From positions 609,643 to 673,642 of the forward strand of contig NZ_FOBF01000001.1 in NCBI RefSeq assembly GCF_900109355.1: a DNA stretch of 64,000 nt, written 5' to 3'. The position numbers were made by a program, and so were the translations under genes. Below the pieces are notes generated by a model, which was not told the origin of the DNA, did not search any database, and was given only the letters and a program-made list of their open reading frames with translations. Positions 25,051 through 34,765 of this stretch are shown one piece after another; position 1 is the stretch's first letter; each line of letters starts with the position of its first letter. This stretch comes from Nonomuraea pusilla. Lineage in GTDB: Bacteria > Actinomycetota > Actinomycetes > Streptosporangiales > Streptosporangiaceae.

Positions 25051-25659
25051 GTGAGCAAATTCTTAGTCGAGGCGTTCGTCACGATGTTCGTGATCATGGA
25101 CCCGCCCGGCATCATTCCCCTGTTCCTGGCCTACACCGCCGGCCGCACCCCCGAGGAGCGCCGGAGGATCGCCTGGCAGGCGGCGCTCACCGCGTTCTGC
25201 CTGGTCGTCGTGTTCGCCATGTTCGGCAAGGCGATCCTGACGTACCTGCACGTCGAGGTGCCCGCGATGCAGATCGCGGGCGGCGTCCTGCTCCTGCTCG
25301 TGGCGCTGGAACTGCTCCGCGGCACCAGCGACCCCCGGGCCAGCCCCGTGCGGTCGAAGGTCAACGTCGCGCTCGTGCCGCTCGGCACGCCGCTGCTCGC
25401 CGGGCCGGGCACGATCGTCGCCACGATCGTGTTCGCCCAGCAGGCCGACGGCAAGCCGAACGCGATGCTGATGCTGCTGGGGGCCGCCGCCGTCGTGCAC
25501 GTCCTGCTCTGGCTGTCGATGCACTTCGCGGTGACCATCATGCGCGTCATCAAGGAGAACGGGGTCGAACTCCTCACCAGGATCGCCGGGCTCCTCCTCG
25601 CGGCGCTCGCGGTGCAACTCATGCTGAACGCGATTCGTTCTCTCACCCGGACGGGCTAG
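25051..25659 (+). CDS. marC: MarC family integral membrane protein
   Basis: 202 residues. Six membrane helices with the family motif MDPPGIIPLFLAYTAGRTPE near the start, PLGTPLLAGPGTI in the middle, and GVELLTRIAGLLLAALAVQ at the end. MarC proteins were once linked to antibiotic resistance but have no proven function. The GTG at 25051 is preferred to the one at 25045 because GGGGGAG is eight bases away rather than two. The hairpin over this site suggests translational control. The metallo-beta-lactamase-like gene follows 11 bases later. Confidence 0.87.
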   Translation: MSKFLVEAFVTMFVIMDPPGIIPLFLAYTAGRTPEERRRIAWQAALTAFCLVVVFAMFGKAILTYLHVEVPAMQIAGGVLLLLVALELLRGTSDPRASPVRSKVNVALVPLGTPLLAGPGTIVATIVFAQQADGKPNAMLMLLGAAAVVHVLLWLSMHFAVTIMRVIKENGVELLTRIAGLLLAALAVQLMLNAIRSLTRTG

Positions 25660-25670
25660 AGTTCGGAGGC

Positions 25671-26393
25671 GTGACAGCGCGTATCGAACGAGTCGTGACC
25701 GAGGGCGTCGTCGAGATCGACGGCACCGAGCACAAGGTCGAGAACAACACCTGGATCGTGGGCGACGACGACGAGGTGATCGTCATCGACGCGGCCCGTG
25801 ACGCCGACAAGATCCTGGAGCAGGTCGGTGAGCGCGAGGTGCTCGCCGTCATCTGCACCCACGGCCTGCCCGACCACGTCGCGGCGGCCATCGAGGTGGC
25901 GAGCAGGGACGAAGCCGTGGTGGCGCTCCACCCGAAGGACAAGCCGCTGTGGCGGGAGACCTGGTCCGAGACCTGGCCCGACATCGACATGGAGGACGAC
26001 GGCGCCTTCGGCGTGGCCGACGTCCAGCTCGACGTCATGGAGACGCCCGGCGTCACCCACGGCGGCGTCTCGCTCTACTGCGAGGCGCTCGGCGCCGTCT
26101 TCACCGGCAAGACGCTGCTGGCCGACGGCCCCGGCAAGCTGGGCGGGGAGTACCCCGCGCTCCCCGACCAGCTCACGTCGATCGGCGGGCGGCTGTTCAC
26201 GCTGCCGGGCGAGACCCGGGTGCTGGCCGCCCACGGCGACGAGGTGACCATCGGCGACCTGGAGCCGCACTTCGACGAGTGGGTGTCGGGTTCGCTCACG
26301 CGCGCCCACGACGCCGGCGGCGGCGACGACGCCCCGCTGGCCGACGGCACCAAGATCTCGGGCATCACGCTCTCCGCCGCCGACGACGACTAG
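25671..26393 (+). CDS. Metallo-beta-lactamase-fold protein with degenerate active site
   Basis: 240 residues. Sequence order and length match the actinobacterial MBL-fold hydrolases found after marC, but the metal ligands are eroded. The HxHxDH motif is HGLPDH (residues 64-69, second His lost). The usual GHT turn is ETPGVTHG (124-131), the ligand Asp of GDT is Lys in GKT (146-148), and only the last His survives in AHGD. It cannot bind two metals in the normal way, so it is probably a pseudo-enzyme or binding protein. A TAGAGT box lies 8 nt before the GTG; GGAGG is too close (one base) to serve as a normal ribosome site. Confidence 0.8.
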   Translation: MTARIERVVTEGVVEIDGTEHKVENNTWIVGDDDEVIVIDAARDADKILEQVGEREVLAVICTHGLPDHVAAAIEVASRDEAVVALHPKDKPLWRETWSETWPDIDMEDDGAFGVADVQLDVMETPGVTHGGVSLYCEALGAVFTGKTLLADGPGKLGGEYPALPDQLTSIGGRLFTLPGETRVLAAHGDEVTIGDLEPHFDEWVSGSLTRAHDAGGGDDAPLADGTKISGITLSAADDD

Positions 26394-26394
26394 C

Positions 26395-27426
26395 GTGTAC
26401 GACCAGCTCCCGCTGGAAGGGATGCCGCGGCGGCTCTACTCGTGCACGCCGTCGCGGTTGAACGCGTGGCTCGACTGCCGCCGCCGCTACCGGTTCTCCT
26501 ACCTCGACCGGCCGCAGCCCTCCAAGGGCCCCGCGTGGGCGCACAACAGCGTCGGCGCGAGCGTCCACAACGCGCTGGCGGGGTGGTGGCGCGAGCCGTA
26601 CGAGCGCAGGACCCCGCTCACGGCCGCCGTCCTGCTCACCAACGGGTGGATCACCGAGGGGTTCAGGGACTCCGAGCAGTCGGGGCGCTGGCTCGGCCGC
26701 GCCCGCGACCTCGTCTCCGGGTACGTCGCCACGCTCGACCCCTCCGACGACCCCGTCGGCGTCGAGCGCACCGTGGCCACCCGTACGAAGGTCATCGCGG
26801 TCTCCGGCCGCATCGACCGGCTCGACAGGCGCGGCGACGAGCTGGTCGTCGTCGACTACAAGACCGGGCGCCGCCCGCTCACCCAGGACGACGCCCGCGG
26901 CTCCCTCGCGCTGGCGGTCTACGCCGTCGCCGCCTCCGCGATGATGCGCACGCCCTGCCGTACCGTCGAGCTCCACCACCTGCCCACCGGCGAGATCGTC
27001 GAGTGGCGGCACACCGAGGAGTCACTCGGGCGACACCTGCGCAGGGCCGAGGAGGTCGCCGTCGAGGCCGCCGCGGCCGACGAGCGCTACAGGGAGCTGA
27101 TGTCAGGCGGCAGGGCCACGCCCGGCAGGCGCGCTCCCGCCCGCAGGCCGCCGTCCGGCCCCTCGGCCCCCGCCTCCGGGGCCGCCGCCTCCGGAGGCTC
27201 CTCCTCGCAGGGGTGGCCGAGCGCGGCGGACGTACGGCGGGCCAGGGACTCCCAGGCGGGCACCGACCGGCCGCACGTCGCGCCCGCCGAGGTTCCGCCC
27301 GAGCTCGACGAGCTGTTCCCGCCGAACCCGGGCCCGCTCTGCTCCTGGTGCGACTTCCGCCGCCACTGCTCCGAGGGCCGCACCGCCGCCCCCGACCGCC
27401 AGCCCTGGGACGGCCTGGCCGAGTAG
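26395..27426 (+). CDS. RecB-family PD-(D/E)XK nuclease with Fe-S cysteines
   Basis: 343 residues from a GTG two bases after the previous stop. The nuclease core reads SGRIDRLDRRGDELVVVDYK then TGRRP (Asp and D-x-K of motif II/III), with QDDARGSLALAVYAVAAS as motif QxxxY-like. Four cysteines fit the AddB-type iron-sulfur staple: one in LDCRRRYRF near the N-terminus and CSWCDFRRHC near the end. A 60-residue Ala/Pro/Ser-rich linker interrupts the C-terminal half. These stand-alone PD-(D/E)XK proteins probably cut single-stranded DNA. It is likely co-transcribed with the marC-MBL row. Confidence 0.85.
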   Translation: MYDQLPLEGMPRRLYSCTPSRLNAWLDCRRRYRFSYLDRPQPSKGPAWAHNSVGASVHNALAGWWREPYERRTPLTAAVLLTNGWITEGFRDSEQSGRWLGRARDLVSGYVATLDPSDDPVGVERTVATRTKVIAVSGRIDRLDRRGDELVVVDYKTGRRPLTQDDARGSLALAVYAVAASAMMRTPCRTVELHHLPTGEIVEWRHTEESLGRHLRRAEEVAVEAAAADERYRELMSGGRATPGRRAPARRPPSGPSAPASGAAASGGSSSQGWPSAADVRRARDSQAGTDRPHVAPAEVPPELDELFPPNPGPLCSWCDFRRHCSEGRTAAPDRQPWDGLAE

Positions 27427-27469
27427 CCGGGGGAGCCCGCGCACGTCCGGGGAGCCAGCCAGGGGCCGG

Positions 27470-28372
27470 TCAGGCGGGCGGGCGGCGTCGGGGGTCGGTC
27501 AGGCCCTTGAGGCCCCTGGCGAGGTCGTAGCCGGCCGCGGCCAGCCGGTCGCGCGACGCCTGGAGCATGAGCCGGGTCGCCGGCATGAACGCGCGCTCGT
27601 GCACCGGCTCGGGCAGCGCGTTCATGCCCGCCCTGAACGCCCGCAGCGCCGCCGTCACCGCGCCCTGCGGCACCTCGGGCAGGATGCCGTACATGCGTCT
27701 CGCCCACTCCGGCAACGTGTAGTAGCACAGCGCCCCGAACGGGACGTACGCCGGTTTGGCGGGCGTCAGCAGCCTGAGGTGGCGCGGCAGCCTCGGCCAC
27801 AGCAGGAACCGCACCGCCGCCACCGCCTCCGGCGTCACCTTCAGCCGGGGGCGCATGTGCTTGAGGTAGGCGTCCATCTCGGCGCACGAGCCGGGCACGT
27901 CCTCGGCGTGCAGGCCGACGTGGGCGGCGCTCGCGCGCTGCTCGCGCAGGTAGCGGTCGGCCTCGCCTTCGCTCAGGCGCAGCCCGCCCCTCCTCGCGAC
28001 CTCCAGGTACGACGACACCTCCGCGCAGTGCACCCACAGCAGCAGCTCGGGGTCGTCCACGCGGTGCGTCGCCCCCGTCTCGGGGTCGGTGATGCGCAGC
28101 CGCCGGTGGATGGCGCGTACCCGCCTGCCGATCTCGTCGGCCTCCTGCGGGCTGCCGAACGTCACCCGGCCCACGAAGTCGGCCGTGCGGCGCAGCCGCC
28201 CGAACGGGTCCTCCTGGAAGGAGGAGTTCTGCCAGACGCCGCGCATCGCCAGCGGGTGCAGCGCCTGGAGCATGAGGCCGCGCACGCCCCCCACCCACAT
28301 GGACCGGTCGAGGTGGACCTGCCAGGTGGCGCTGTGCGGGGGCTGGACGACGATCTCCGCCAAACTCTCCAT
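27470..28372 (-). CDS. Oxygenase MpaB family protein (DUF2236)
   Basis: 300 residues from the ATG at 28372 with TGAGG upstream. The family is named after a fungal mycophenolate oxygenase and related to latex-clearing proteins. Typical stretches are DRSMWVGGVRGLMLQALHPL, RLRRTADFVGRVTFGS, HRVDDPELLLWVHCAEVSSY and AYLKHMRPRLKVTPEA; conserved His residues could ligate a haem. Substrate and redox partner are unknown. It starts 13 bases after the stop of the upstream alpha/beta hydrolase gene, so the two probably form a transcription unit. Confidence 0.83.
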   Translation of the reverse strand: MESLAEIVVQPPHSATWQVHLDRSMWVGGVRGLMLQALHPLAMRGVWQNSSFQEDPFGRLRRTADFVGRVTFGSPQEADEIGRRVRAIHRRLRITDPETGATHRVDDPELLLWVHCAEVSSYLEVARRGGLRLSEGEADRYLREQRASAAHVGLHAEDVPGSCAEMDAYLKHMRPRLKVTPEAVAAVRFLLWPRLPRHLRLLTPAKPAYVPFGALCYYTLPEWARRMYGILPEVPQGAVTAALRAFRAGMNALPEPVHERAFMPATRLMLQASRDRLAAAGYDLARGLKGLTDPRRRPPA

Positions 28373-28385
28373 GGTCCTCAAAGGA

Positions 28386-29276
28386 TCACACGGCGGTGGA
28401 TCTGGTGTCCAAATAGTGCTTCTCTGCCGCGTTCCAGAACCTGACCAGCGCCGCCGCGGTCGTCTCCGGCGCCTCGACGGCGGGGGAGTGGACGGCGCCC
28501 GGCACGACCACCGACTCCGCGCCCAGCCTGGCCGCCATCTCCGACTGCGTCTCCGGCGACCAGCCGTCGTCGTTCTCCCCGAACAGCACGAGCGTCGGGA
28601 CGTCGATCTGGCGCAGCTCGTCCGTACGGTCACGCATGCCGAGGACCTCCTCGGTCATGCACCTCAGAGCGGTGGGGGAGTTGGCCAGCAGGCGCTTGCG
28701 CAGGAACGCCACGATCTCCTCGGACACCCCCGCCGCGAGCGCCTCGGGCTCCAGGGTGTGGTGCCAGACGTGCTCCAGCCCCAGTTCGGCCACCTCGCGC
28801 ATGGTCTCGCGGGCGCTTCGGGCGCGCCTGCCCTCGATGGCGGAGGGGCCCGAGCTCATCAGCGTGAACGACGCGAACCTGGTGCGCCCGTCGATGACCG
28901 CCTCGCGCGCGACCAGCCCGCCGAAGGAGTGCCCGACCAGGTGGATGGGCTCGCCGCCGCCGATGACCTGGGCGAGCGCGTCGATGTCGGCGCCGAGCGA
29001 GGGGCAGGTGTACGCGGCGGGGTCGTCGGGGCCCTGCGTCTCGTACTGGCCGCGCAGATCGACCGCGATCACCTGGCGGCCCGACTGCGCGAGCGTCATC
29101 AGGACCGCGATGAAGTCTTCCTTGCTGCCCGTGAGCCCCGGGACCAGGAGCGCGGGCCAGCGCTCCACGACCCCGCTGACCGGCAGCGCCTGCAGGGCCG
29201 CGAACGTGCCCTGCGGCGTTTCGATCCTGTGCGGGGCAACACCTGGAGGCAGGTTGAGGAATCGCGGCGTACTCAC
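28386..29276 (-). CDS. Alpha/beta hydrolase
   Basis: 296 residues from a GTG preceded by TATTGT with an 8-base gap (leaderless pattern). The nucleophile elbow is LVGHSFGGLVA, the oxyanion region LLVPGLTGSKEDF, the acid probably in LVLFGENDDGWSPETQ and the catalytic His in PGAVHSPAVEAPE. All triad members are visible. The substrate is unknown; the pairing with an MpaB-type oxygenase could indicate a short degradation route for a lipid or polyisoprenoid, which is inference. Longer in-frame starts up to 29492 would cross the promoter and are rejected. Confidence 0.85.
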   Translation of the reverse strand: MSTPRFLNLPPGVAPHRIETPQGTFAALQALPVSGVVERWPALLVPGLTGSKEDFIAVLMTLAQSGRQVIAVDLRGQYETQGPDDPAAYTCPSLGADIDALAQVIGGGEPIHLVGHSFGGLVAREAVIDGRTRFASFTLMSSGPSAIEGRRARSARETMREVAELGLEHVWHHTLEPEALAAGVSEEIVAFLRKRLLANSPTALRCMTEEVLGMRDRTDELRQIDVPTLVLFGENDDGWSPETQSEMAARLGAESVVVPGAVHSPAVEAPETTAAALVRFWNAAEKHYLDTRSTAV

Positions 29277-29284
29277 GTGGGGCA

Positions 29285-29290
29285 ACAATA
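29285..29290 (-). promoter_or_regulatory. -10 box TATTGT of the hydrolase gene
   Basis: On the minus strand TATTGT ends eight bases before the GTG at 29276. No ribosome-binding sequence is visible. Confidence 0.45.
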
Positions 29291-29460
29291 CCCAGCGCCC
29301 GGCGCCTCGACACCGGCGAAGACGCGACGCTGGTGCGACTTCTGGGGAGTTGTCGAGGTTTGCGCCATCTGGAGGTTCTACCCCGCCACCTCGTACGACG
29401 ACGCCTGCCGGGTGCTCCGGACGCGCGGAGTGTGACGGAAGGCGCTGCGGGAACGCGGAA

Positions 29461-29487
29461 GGCGCGCACCCGGTGCGGGTGCGCGCC
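29461..29487 (-). terminator. Terminator hairpin downstream of the DEAD helicase gene
   Basis: GGCGCGCACCC at 29461-29471 pairs perfectly with 29477-29487 around a 5-base loop, 76 bases past the helicase stop. CTTCACGAGC is tandemly repeated just upstream on the plus strand. The remainder of 29277-29562 shows no gene I can support. Confidence 0.6.
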
Positions 29488-29562
29488 TTCACGAGCCTTC
29501 ACGAGCCTTCACGCGGCCTCGTCGGCTTCCACCGGCTTCCACCGGTTTCGGCTGGGACGGTG

Positions 29563-31638
<2,076 letters not shown>

Positions 31639-31817
31639 GCCGTGGGTCCTCGCGGTAGAGCCAGCCCTCTCGCGTCATCGCGACCGCGCACCCGGGGAGC
31701 GGGGGTTATCGGGGCAATTCCCCGAATTAACACAGTGCGGTCGCACTTTCACAGAGCAGTGTACTCGATACCACAACGCTGGCCGAGCTTACGTATGTTC
31801 CCGAAGATTCGCCGAAG

Positions 31818-31823
31818 TACGCT
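31818..31823 (+). promoter_or_regulatory. -10 box TACGCT of a leaderless gene
   Basis: TACGCT ends six bases before the ATG at 31830. There is no Shine-Dalgarno sequence. Confidence 0.5.
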
Positions 31824-31829
31824 GCCTGC

Positions 31830-32474
31830 ATGAAGGACTCACCAGGTGTCGTCGATCTGCTCGGCGTACTGGCCTACGCCGAGCTCAGCGCATTCGCCCG
31901 GATGGCCGAGGACGCCGCCACGCTGGCGCCGTCGCTCGGCGACCGCGCCGCGCTGAGCGAACTGGCCGCGGCCGAGTACTCCCACTTCCGCCTCCTGCGC
32001 GACCGGCTGGCCGAGCTGGGGGCCGACCCGGAGCAGGCGATGGCGCCGTTCGCGGCCGCGCTCGACGCCTGGCACGCCAGGACGAAGCCGTCCGACTGGC
32101 TGCAGGCGCTCGTCAAGGCGTACGTGGGCGACGCCATCGCGCTCGACTTCTACCGGGAGGCGGCCAGGCACCTCGACCCCGAGATCGCCAAGCTCGTGGA
32201 CGAGGTGCTGGTGGACGAGGGCCGGTCGGAGTTCGCCGTGGCGCGGGTCAGAGCGCTGGTCGAGGCCGAGCCCCCGGCAGGTGGCCGGGTGGCGCTGTGG
32301 GCGCGGCGGCTCGTCGGCGAGGCGCTGAGCCAGGCGCAGCAGGTGGCGGCGGCACGGCCCGAACTGGCCAGACTGCTGGTGGAACGGGCGGGCGGCGAGC
32401 AGGCCGACATCTCCCGCCTCTTCGCGACGCTGACGGAGGCGCACAACAAGCGCATGGCCGCCATGGGGCTGTGA
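31830..32474 (+). CDS. Ferritin-like fold protein (MiaE-like)
   Basis: 214 residues, all alpha-helical. Metal-ligand candidates are Glu in AYAELSAFARM, the ExxH of AAAEYSHFRLL, the Asp/Glu region of VKAYVGDAIALDFYREA and Glu in VDEVLVDEGRSEFA. This pattern belongs to the ferritin-like superfamily that includes MiaE tRNA hydroxylase, and the protein is usually annotated as a ferritin-like or hydroxylase protein in actinobacteria. One ligand position seems to be Asp rather than Glu, so di-iron chemistry is not certain. Its position head-to-head with a DEAD-box helicase gene is conserved to my knowledge. Confidence 0.78.
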   Translation: MKDSPGVVDLLGVLAYAELSAFARMAEDAATLAPSLGDRAALSELAAAEYSHFRLLRDRLAELGADPEQAMAPFAAALDAWHARTKPSDWLQALVKAYVGDAIALDFYREAARHLDPEIAKLVDEVLVDEGRSEFAVARVRALVEAEPPAGGRVALWARRLVGEALSQAQQVAAARPELARLLVERAGGEQADISRLFATLTEAHNKRMAAMGL

Positions 32475-32519
32475 CCCCGGAGGTAACAGTTTTCCTCCCT
32501 TGACGGACACGCCCGGCGG

Positions 32520-32652
32520 GCGGCGCGGGGTGCGAAACGGTTGTACCGTGCCTGGCATGAGGGCCTCGCGCCGCTACGGCAGTTCCTTGACCAGATGTGG
32601 GCCGAACCGCTGGACGCAGCGGGCTGTGCTGCGGAGGGGGAGCGCGGGATGC
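32520..32652 (+). pseudogene. Possible remnant of an ArsR-family gene (C-terminal tail)
   Basis: The frame read through 32541 gives GAKRLYRAWHEGLAPLRQFL and then DQMWAEPLDAA, which resembles the end of the wing and the C-terminal helix of actinobacterial ArsR regulators (usual form: RLYRL..EGLAPLR.FLD.FW...L). The helix-turn-helix that should precede it is missing and a stop lies at 32484-32486. After about residue 45 the frame degenerates into Pro/Arg. I infer a decayed gene; similarity is by eye only. Confidence 0.35.
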
Positions 32653-32983
32653 CCGGCCACCGTGCCGGGCCGCGCCCACGCCGCCCTCCGCTCCCGCCAC
32701 CCCCGCGGCTGCCGCATCCCGACCTCCCAGCCACACCCCGGCCCCTGAACGCCCGACGGCTCACCCCGCCGCCACCCGGCCCAAGCCGGCCGCCTGAGGC
32801 CGCCGTCACCAGCGTCCGCCCATGCCCAAGGACCTGACGTCCCGGCCCCATCGCCTACGGTCGTCGCAGCCGCCCGAGGGACCGGCCGCTGCCACCTGTG
32901 AGGCGGCGTCAACGGCGGGCCGGCACGGCTGAGCCAACGGGGCATCCGGCGGTGGGTCCGGGGGCATGGGGAACCGCGCGGAG

Positions 32984-33133
32984 GGCTTCCGCGTGGTGGG
33001 CTTCCGCGTGGTGGGCCTCCGCGTGGTGGGCCTCCGCGTGGTGGGCCTCCGCGTGGTGGGCCTCCGCGTGGTGGGCCTCCGCGCGGTCGACCTCTGTGTG
33101 GTCGGCCTCCGTGTGGTCGGCCTCCGGCCGGTG
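32984..33133 (+). repeat. Minisatellite: ten 15-bp tandem repeats
   Basis: Ten contiguous units of GGCCTCCGCGTGGTG start at 32984 and repeat every 15 bases. Units 1-2 have TT for CT, units 3-6 are identical, and units 7-10 diverge progressively. Read in one frame they give LRVVG pentapeptides, in another ASAWW. The homogeneous centre indicates recent expansion. Confidence 0.92.
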
Positions 33134-33506
33134 GGCTGCCGAGCCGGTGGGCTCGGGGCGGGGGATCGTGCGGTGGGTTCCGGTCCGTGGGGCCGTCGGG
33201 CCCGTGGGCTCGGTGCTGCGGGGCGTCGTGCGGTGGGTTCGGGGCTACGGGCCGCCGAGCGCTCGGCTCCGGGTCGTCAGGGGCCGTGGGGCATCCCCGG
33301 GTGAGGTTGCGGGGCGACGGTCGCCCTGGGGCCGGTTCCGGTCGGGTGGTTGGCGGGCCGGGCGGTTCCGGCTGTCGGGGCCCTGGGTTAGGTGCGGTGG
33401 GCCTACCGCCGGCGGTGGGCGGGTGTGTGGGGTGTGGCGTGCTCCCGCAGGGGTGACCGTGCTCCCGGAGGGGTACGGCGTGGGCCGTACCCCTGCTCGG
33501 GAGTGG

Positions 33507-33740
33507 TCAGAGGGTGCCGCCGAATCCGACGGGCCTGGACTCGTCCTCGCCGATCTCGACGAAACCGAGCGCGGACACCGGCACGACGACGCGCCTGCCC
33601 TTCACGTCGGTGAGCGCGAAGACACCGCCGCGATCCATCGACAGCGCCCTTCTGAGCTCCTCCTCCACCTGCTCGGCGTTGAGGTCGGTCTCGACCACGA
33701 GTTCGCGGTGTACGGACTGTACGCCGATCTTGACTTCCAT
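33507..33740 (-). CDS. DUF3107 family small protein
   Basis: 77 residues from the ATG at 33740, with GGGAGCCAGG upstream. The opening MEVKIGVQSVHRELVVETDL and the RGGVFALTDVKGRRVVVPV strand pair followed by ALGFVEIGEDESRPVGFG match the actinobacterial DUF3107 family. It is predicted as a small beta-rich fold with one helix (NAEQVEEELRRAL). The function is unknown. It is followed upstream by a TetR gene in the same orientation, a pairing I recall from other actinobacteria. Longer in-frame starts to 34040 overlap TetR and are rejected. Confidence 0.88.
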   Translation of the reverse strand: MEVKIGVQSVHRELVVETDLNAEQVEEELRRALSMDRGGVFALTDVKGRRVVVPVSALGFVEIGEDESRPVGFGGTL

Positions 33741-33829
33741 CCTGGCTCCCTCGTTCGACGGGGCTGGCTCCATCCATGGTCGCGGCTCGCCCCGGCGGAC
33801 ACGACGAATGATCGCGCCGAGCGAACGCG

Positions 33830-34489
33830 TTATGCCGTACGCGGAAAACCGCTGATGCCGCGCCAGGCGAGGCGCGCCATGAGCTGCTCGGCCGCGTCCT
33901 TGGGGATGGAGCCGTGCGTGGTGACCCAGTAGCGGGCGCTGACCTCGGCCATGCCGACCAGACCGACGCCGAGCAGGTGCGCCTCGTCGCTGGTGCAGCC
34001 GGTGTCCTCCTGGATGACGGCGCTGACCATCTCGGCGCACTCCTGCAGGGACCGCTCCACGCGCTGGCGCACCGGGGCGACGTTGCGCAGGTCGGACTCG
34101 AAGACCAGCCGGAACGCCTCGCCCTGCGTGGAGACGAAGTCGAAGAACGCGCTGAACGTGGCCTGCACGCGCAGCTTGTTCTCGTGCGTGGAGGCGAGCG
34201 CCTCCCTGCAGCGGTTGACCATGTCGTCGACGTGCAGGTCGAGCAGGGCCAGGTAGAGCTCCAGCTTGCCGGGGAAGTGCTGGTAGAGCACCGGCTTGCT
34301 CACCCCGGCGCGGTCGGCGATCTCGTCCATGGCGGCCGCGTGGTAGCCGTTCTCCACGAACACTTCCTGCGCGGCGCTCAGGAGCTGCCTGCGGCGGGCG
34401 AGTCGGGGCAGCCGGGTGCCCCGGGGCTTGGCGTCCGGGGTTGCGGTCACGCGGGTCTCCATGGGTCTCTCAGCGGGCTGTTCGGACAT
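33830..34489 (-). CDS. TetR-family transcriptional regulator
   Basis: 219 residues. The N-terminal DNA-binding domain is RRRQLLSAAQEVFVENGYHA then AAMDEIADRAGVSKPVLYQHFPGK, a textbook TetR helix-turn-helix. The ligand-binding part includes RVQATFSAFFDFVSTQGEAF and RYWVTTHGSIPKDAAEQLMA. The first 25 residues are polar and disordered. The target is unknown; the neighbouring DUF3107 gene 90 bases downstream is the nearest candidate. The stretch between them has no clear terminator. Confidence 0.9.
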   Translation of the reverse strand: MSEQPAERPMETRVTATPDAKPRGTRLPRLARRRQLLSAAQEVFVENGYHAAAMDEIADRAGVSKPVLYQHFPGKLELYLALLDLHVDDMVNRCREALASTHENKLRVQATFSAFFDFVSTQGEAFRLVFESDLRNVAPVRQRVERSLQECAEMVSAVIQEDTGCTSDEAHLLGVGLVGMAEVSARYWVTTHGSIPKDAAEQLMARLAWRGISGFPRTA

Positions 34490-34512
34490 CCTACGGGCGG
34501 GTAGGCGGCTTC

Positions 34513-34728
34513 TCAGCGGTAGTCGTCGTCGTCGAGCTCCACGACTCTGTCCTGGTCGGCGGCGTCGGCGGGGTCGACGTCGAAGGTGAGCTCGCGGCGC
34601 AGCCTGCCGGTGCCCTGCGCGATCTCGCGCTGCTGCTCGGCGGCGTCGGCCTCCGGCGCCTCGATGGGCAGCTCCTCGGACTCCTCGCCGTAGGAGTCGT
34701 GGTCCTCGCGAATGTCCATCTCCGACAT
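34513..34728 (-). CDS. Small acidic hypothetical protein
   Basis: 71 residues from the ATG at 34728 with a G-rich ribosome-binding site (GGGGGG) upstream. The protein is strongly acidic and probably disordered: MSEMDIREDHDSYGEESEEL at the start and DQDRVVELDDDDYR at the end, with two related motifs APEADAAEQQ and DPADAADQD. I do not recognise a family. It lies 38 bases from the LigD-polymerase gene on the same strand and could be its downstream partner. Confidence 0.65.
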   Translation of the reverse strand: MSEMDIREDHDSYGEESEELPIEAPEADAAEQQREIAQGTGRLRRELTFDVDPADAADQDRVVELDDDDYR

Positions 34729-34765
34729 GGTGTGGGTCCCCCCTCTTGGTACGGACGGAACAAGC

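Larger units (their letters stand above)
32475..33506. other. 1-kb stretch without a confident gene
   Basis: This lies between convergent genes. It contains a likely ArsR gene remnant at its left end, a C-rich plus strand at about 32640-32830, a 15-bp minisatellite (32984-33133), then a strongly G-rich plus strand to about 33480. The open frames here (for example 32966-33304) exist only because the repeat period is a multiple of three and lack ribosome sites and family resemblance. Confidence 0.6.

Noticed and set aside
31709..31725. Short inverted repeat TCGGGG/CCCCGA between the helicase and ferritin-like genes as an operator
   Set aside because: Only six pairs in GC-rich DNA, no repeat elsewhere and no positional relation to the likely -10 box.
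32966..33304. Repeat peptide gene (LRVVG pentapeptides) over the minisatellite
   Set aside because: The frame follows from a 15-bp period; no ribosome site, the pattern does not fit pentapeptide-repeat proteins, and a second frame is equally open.
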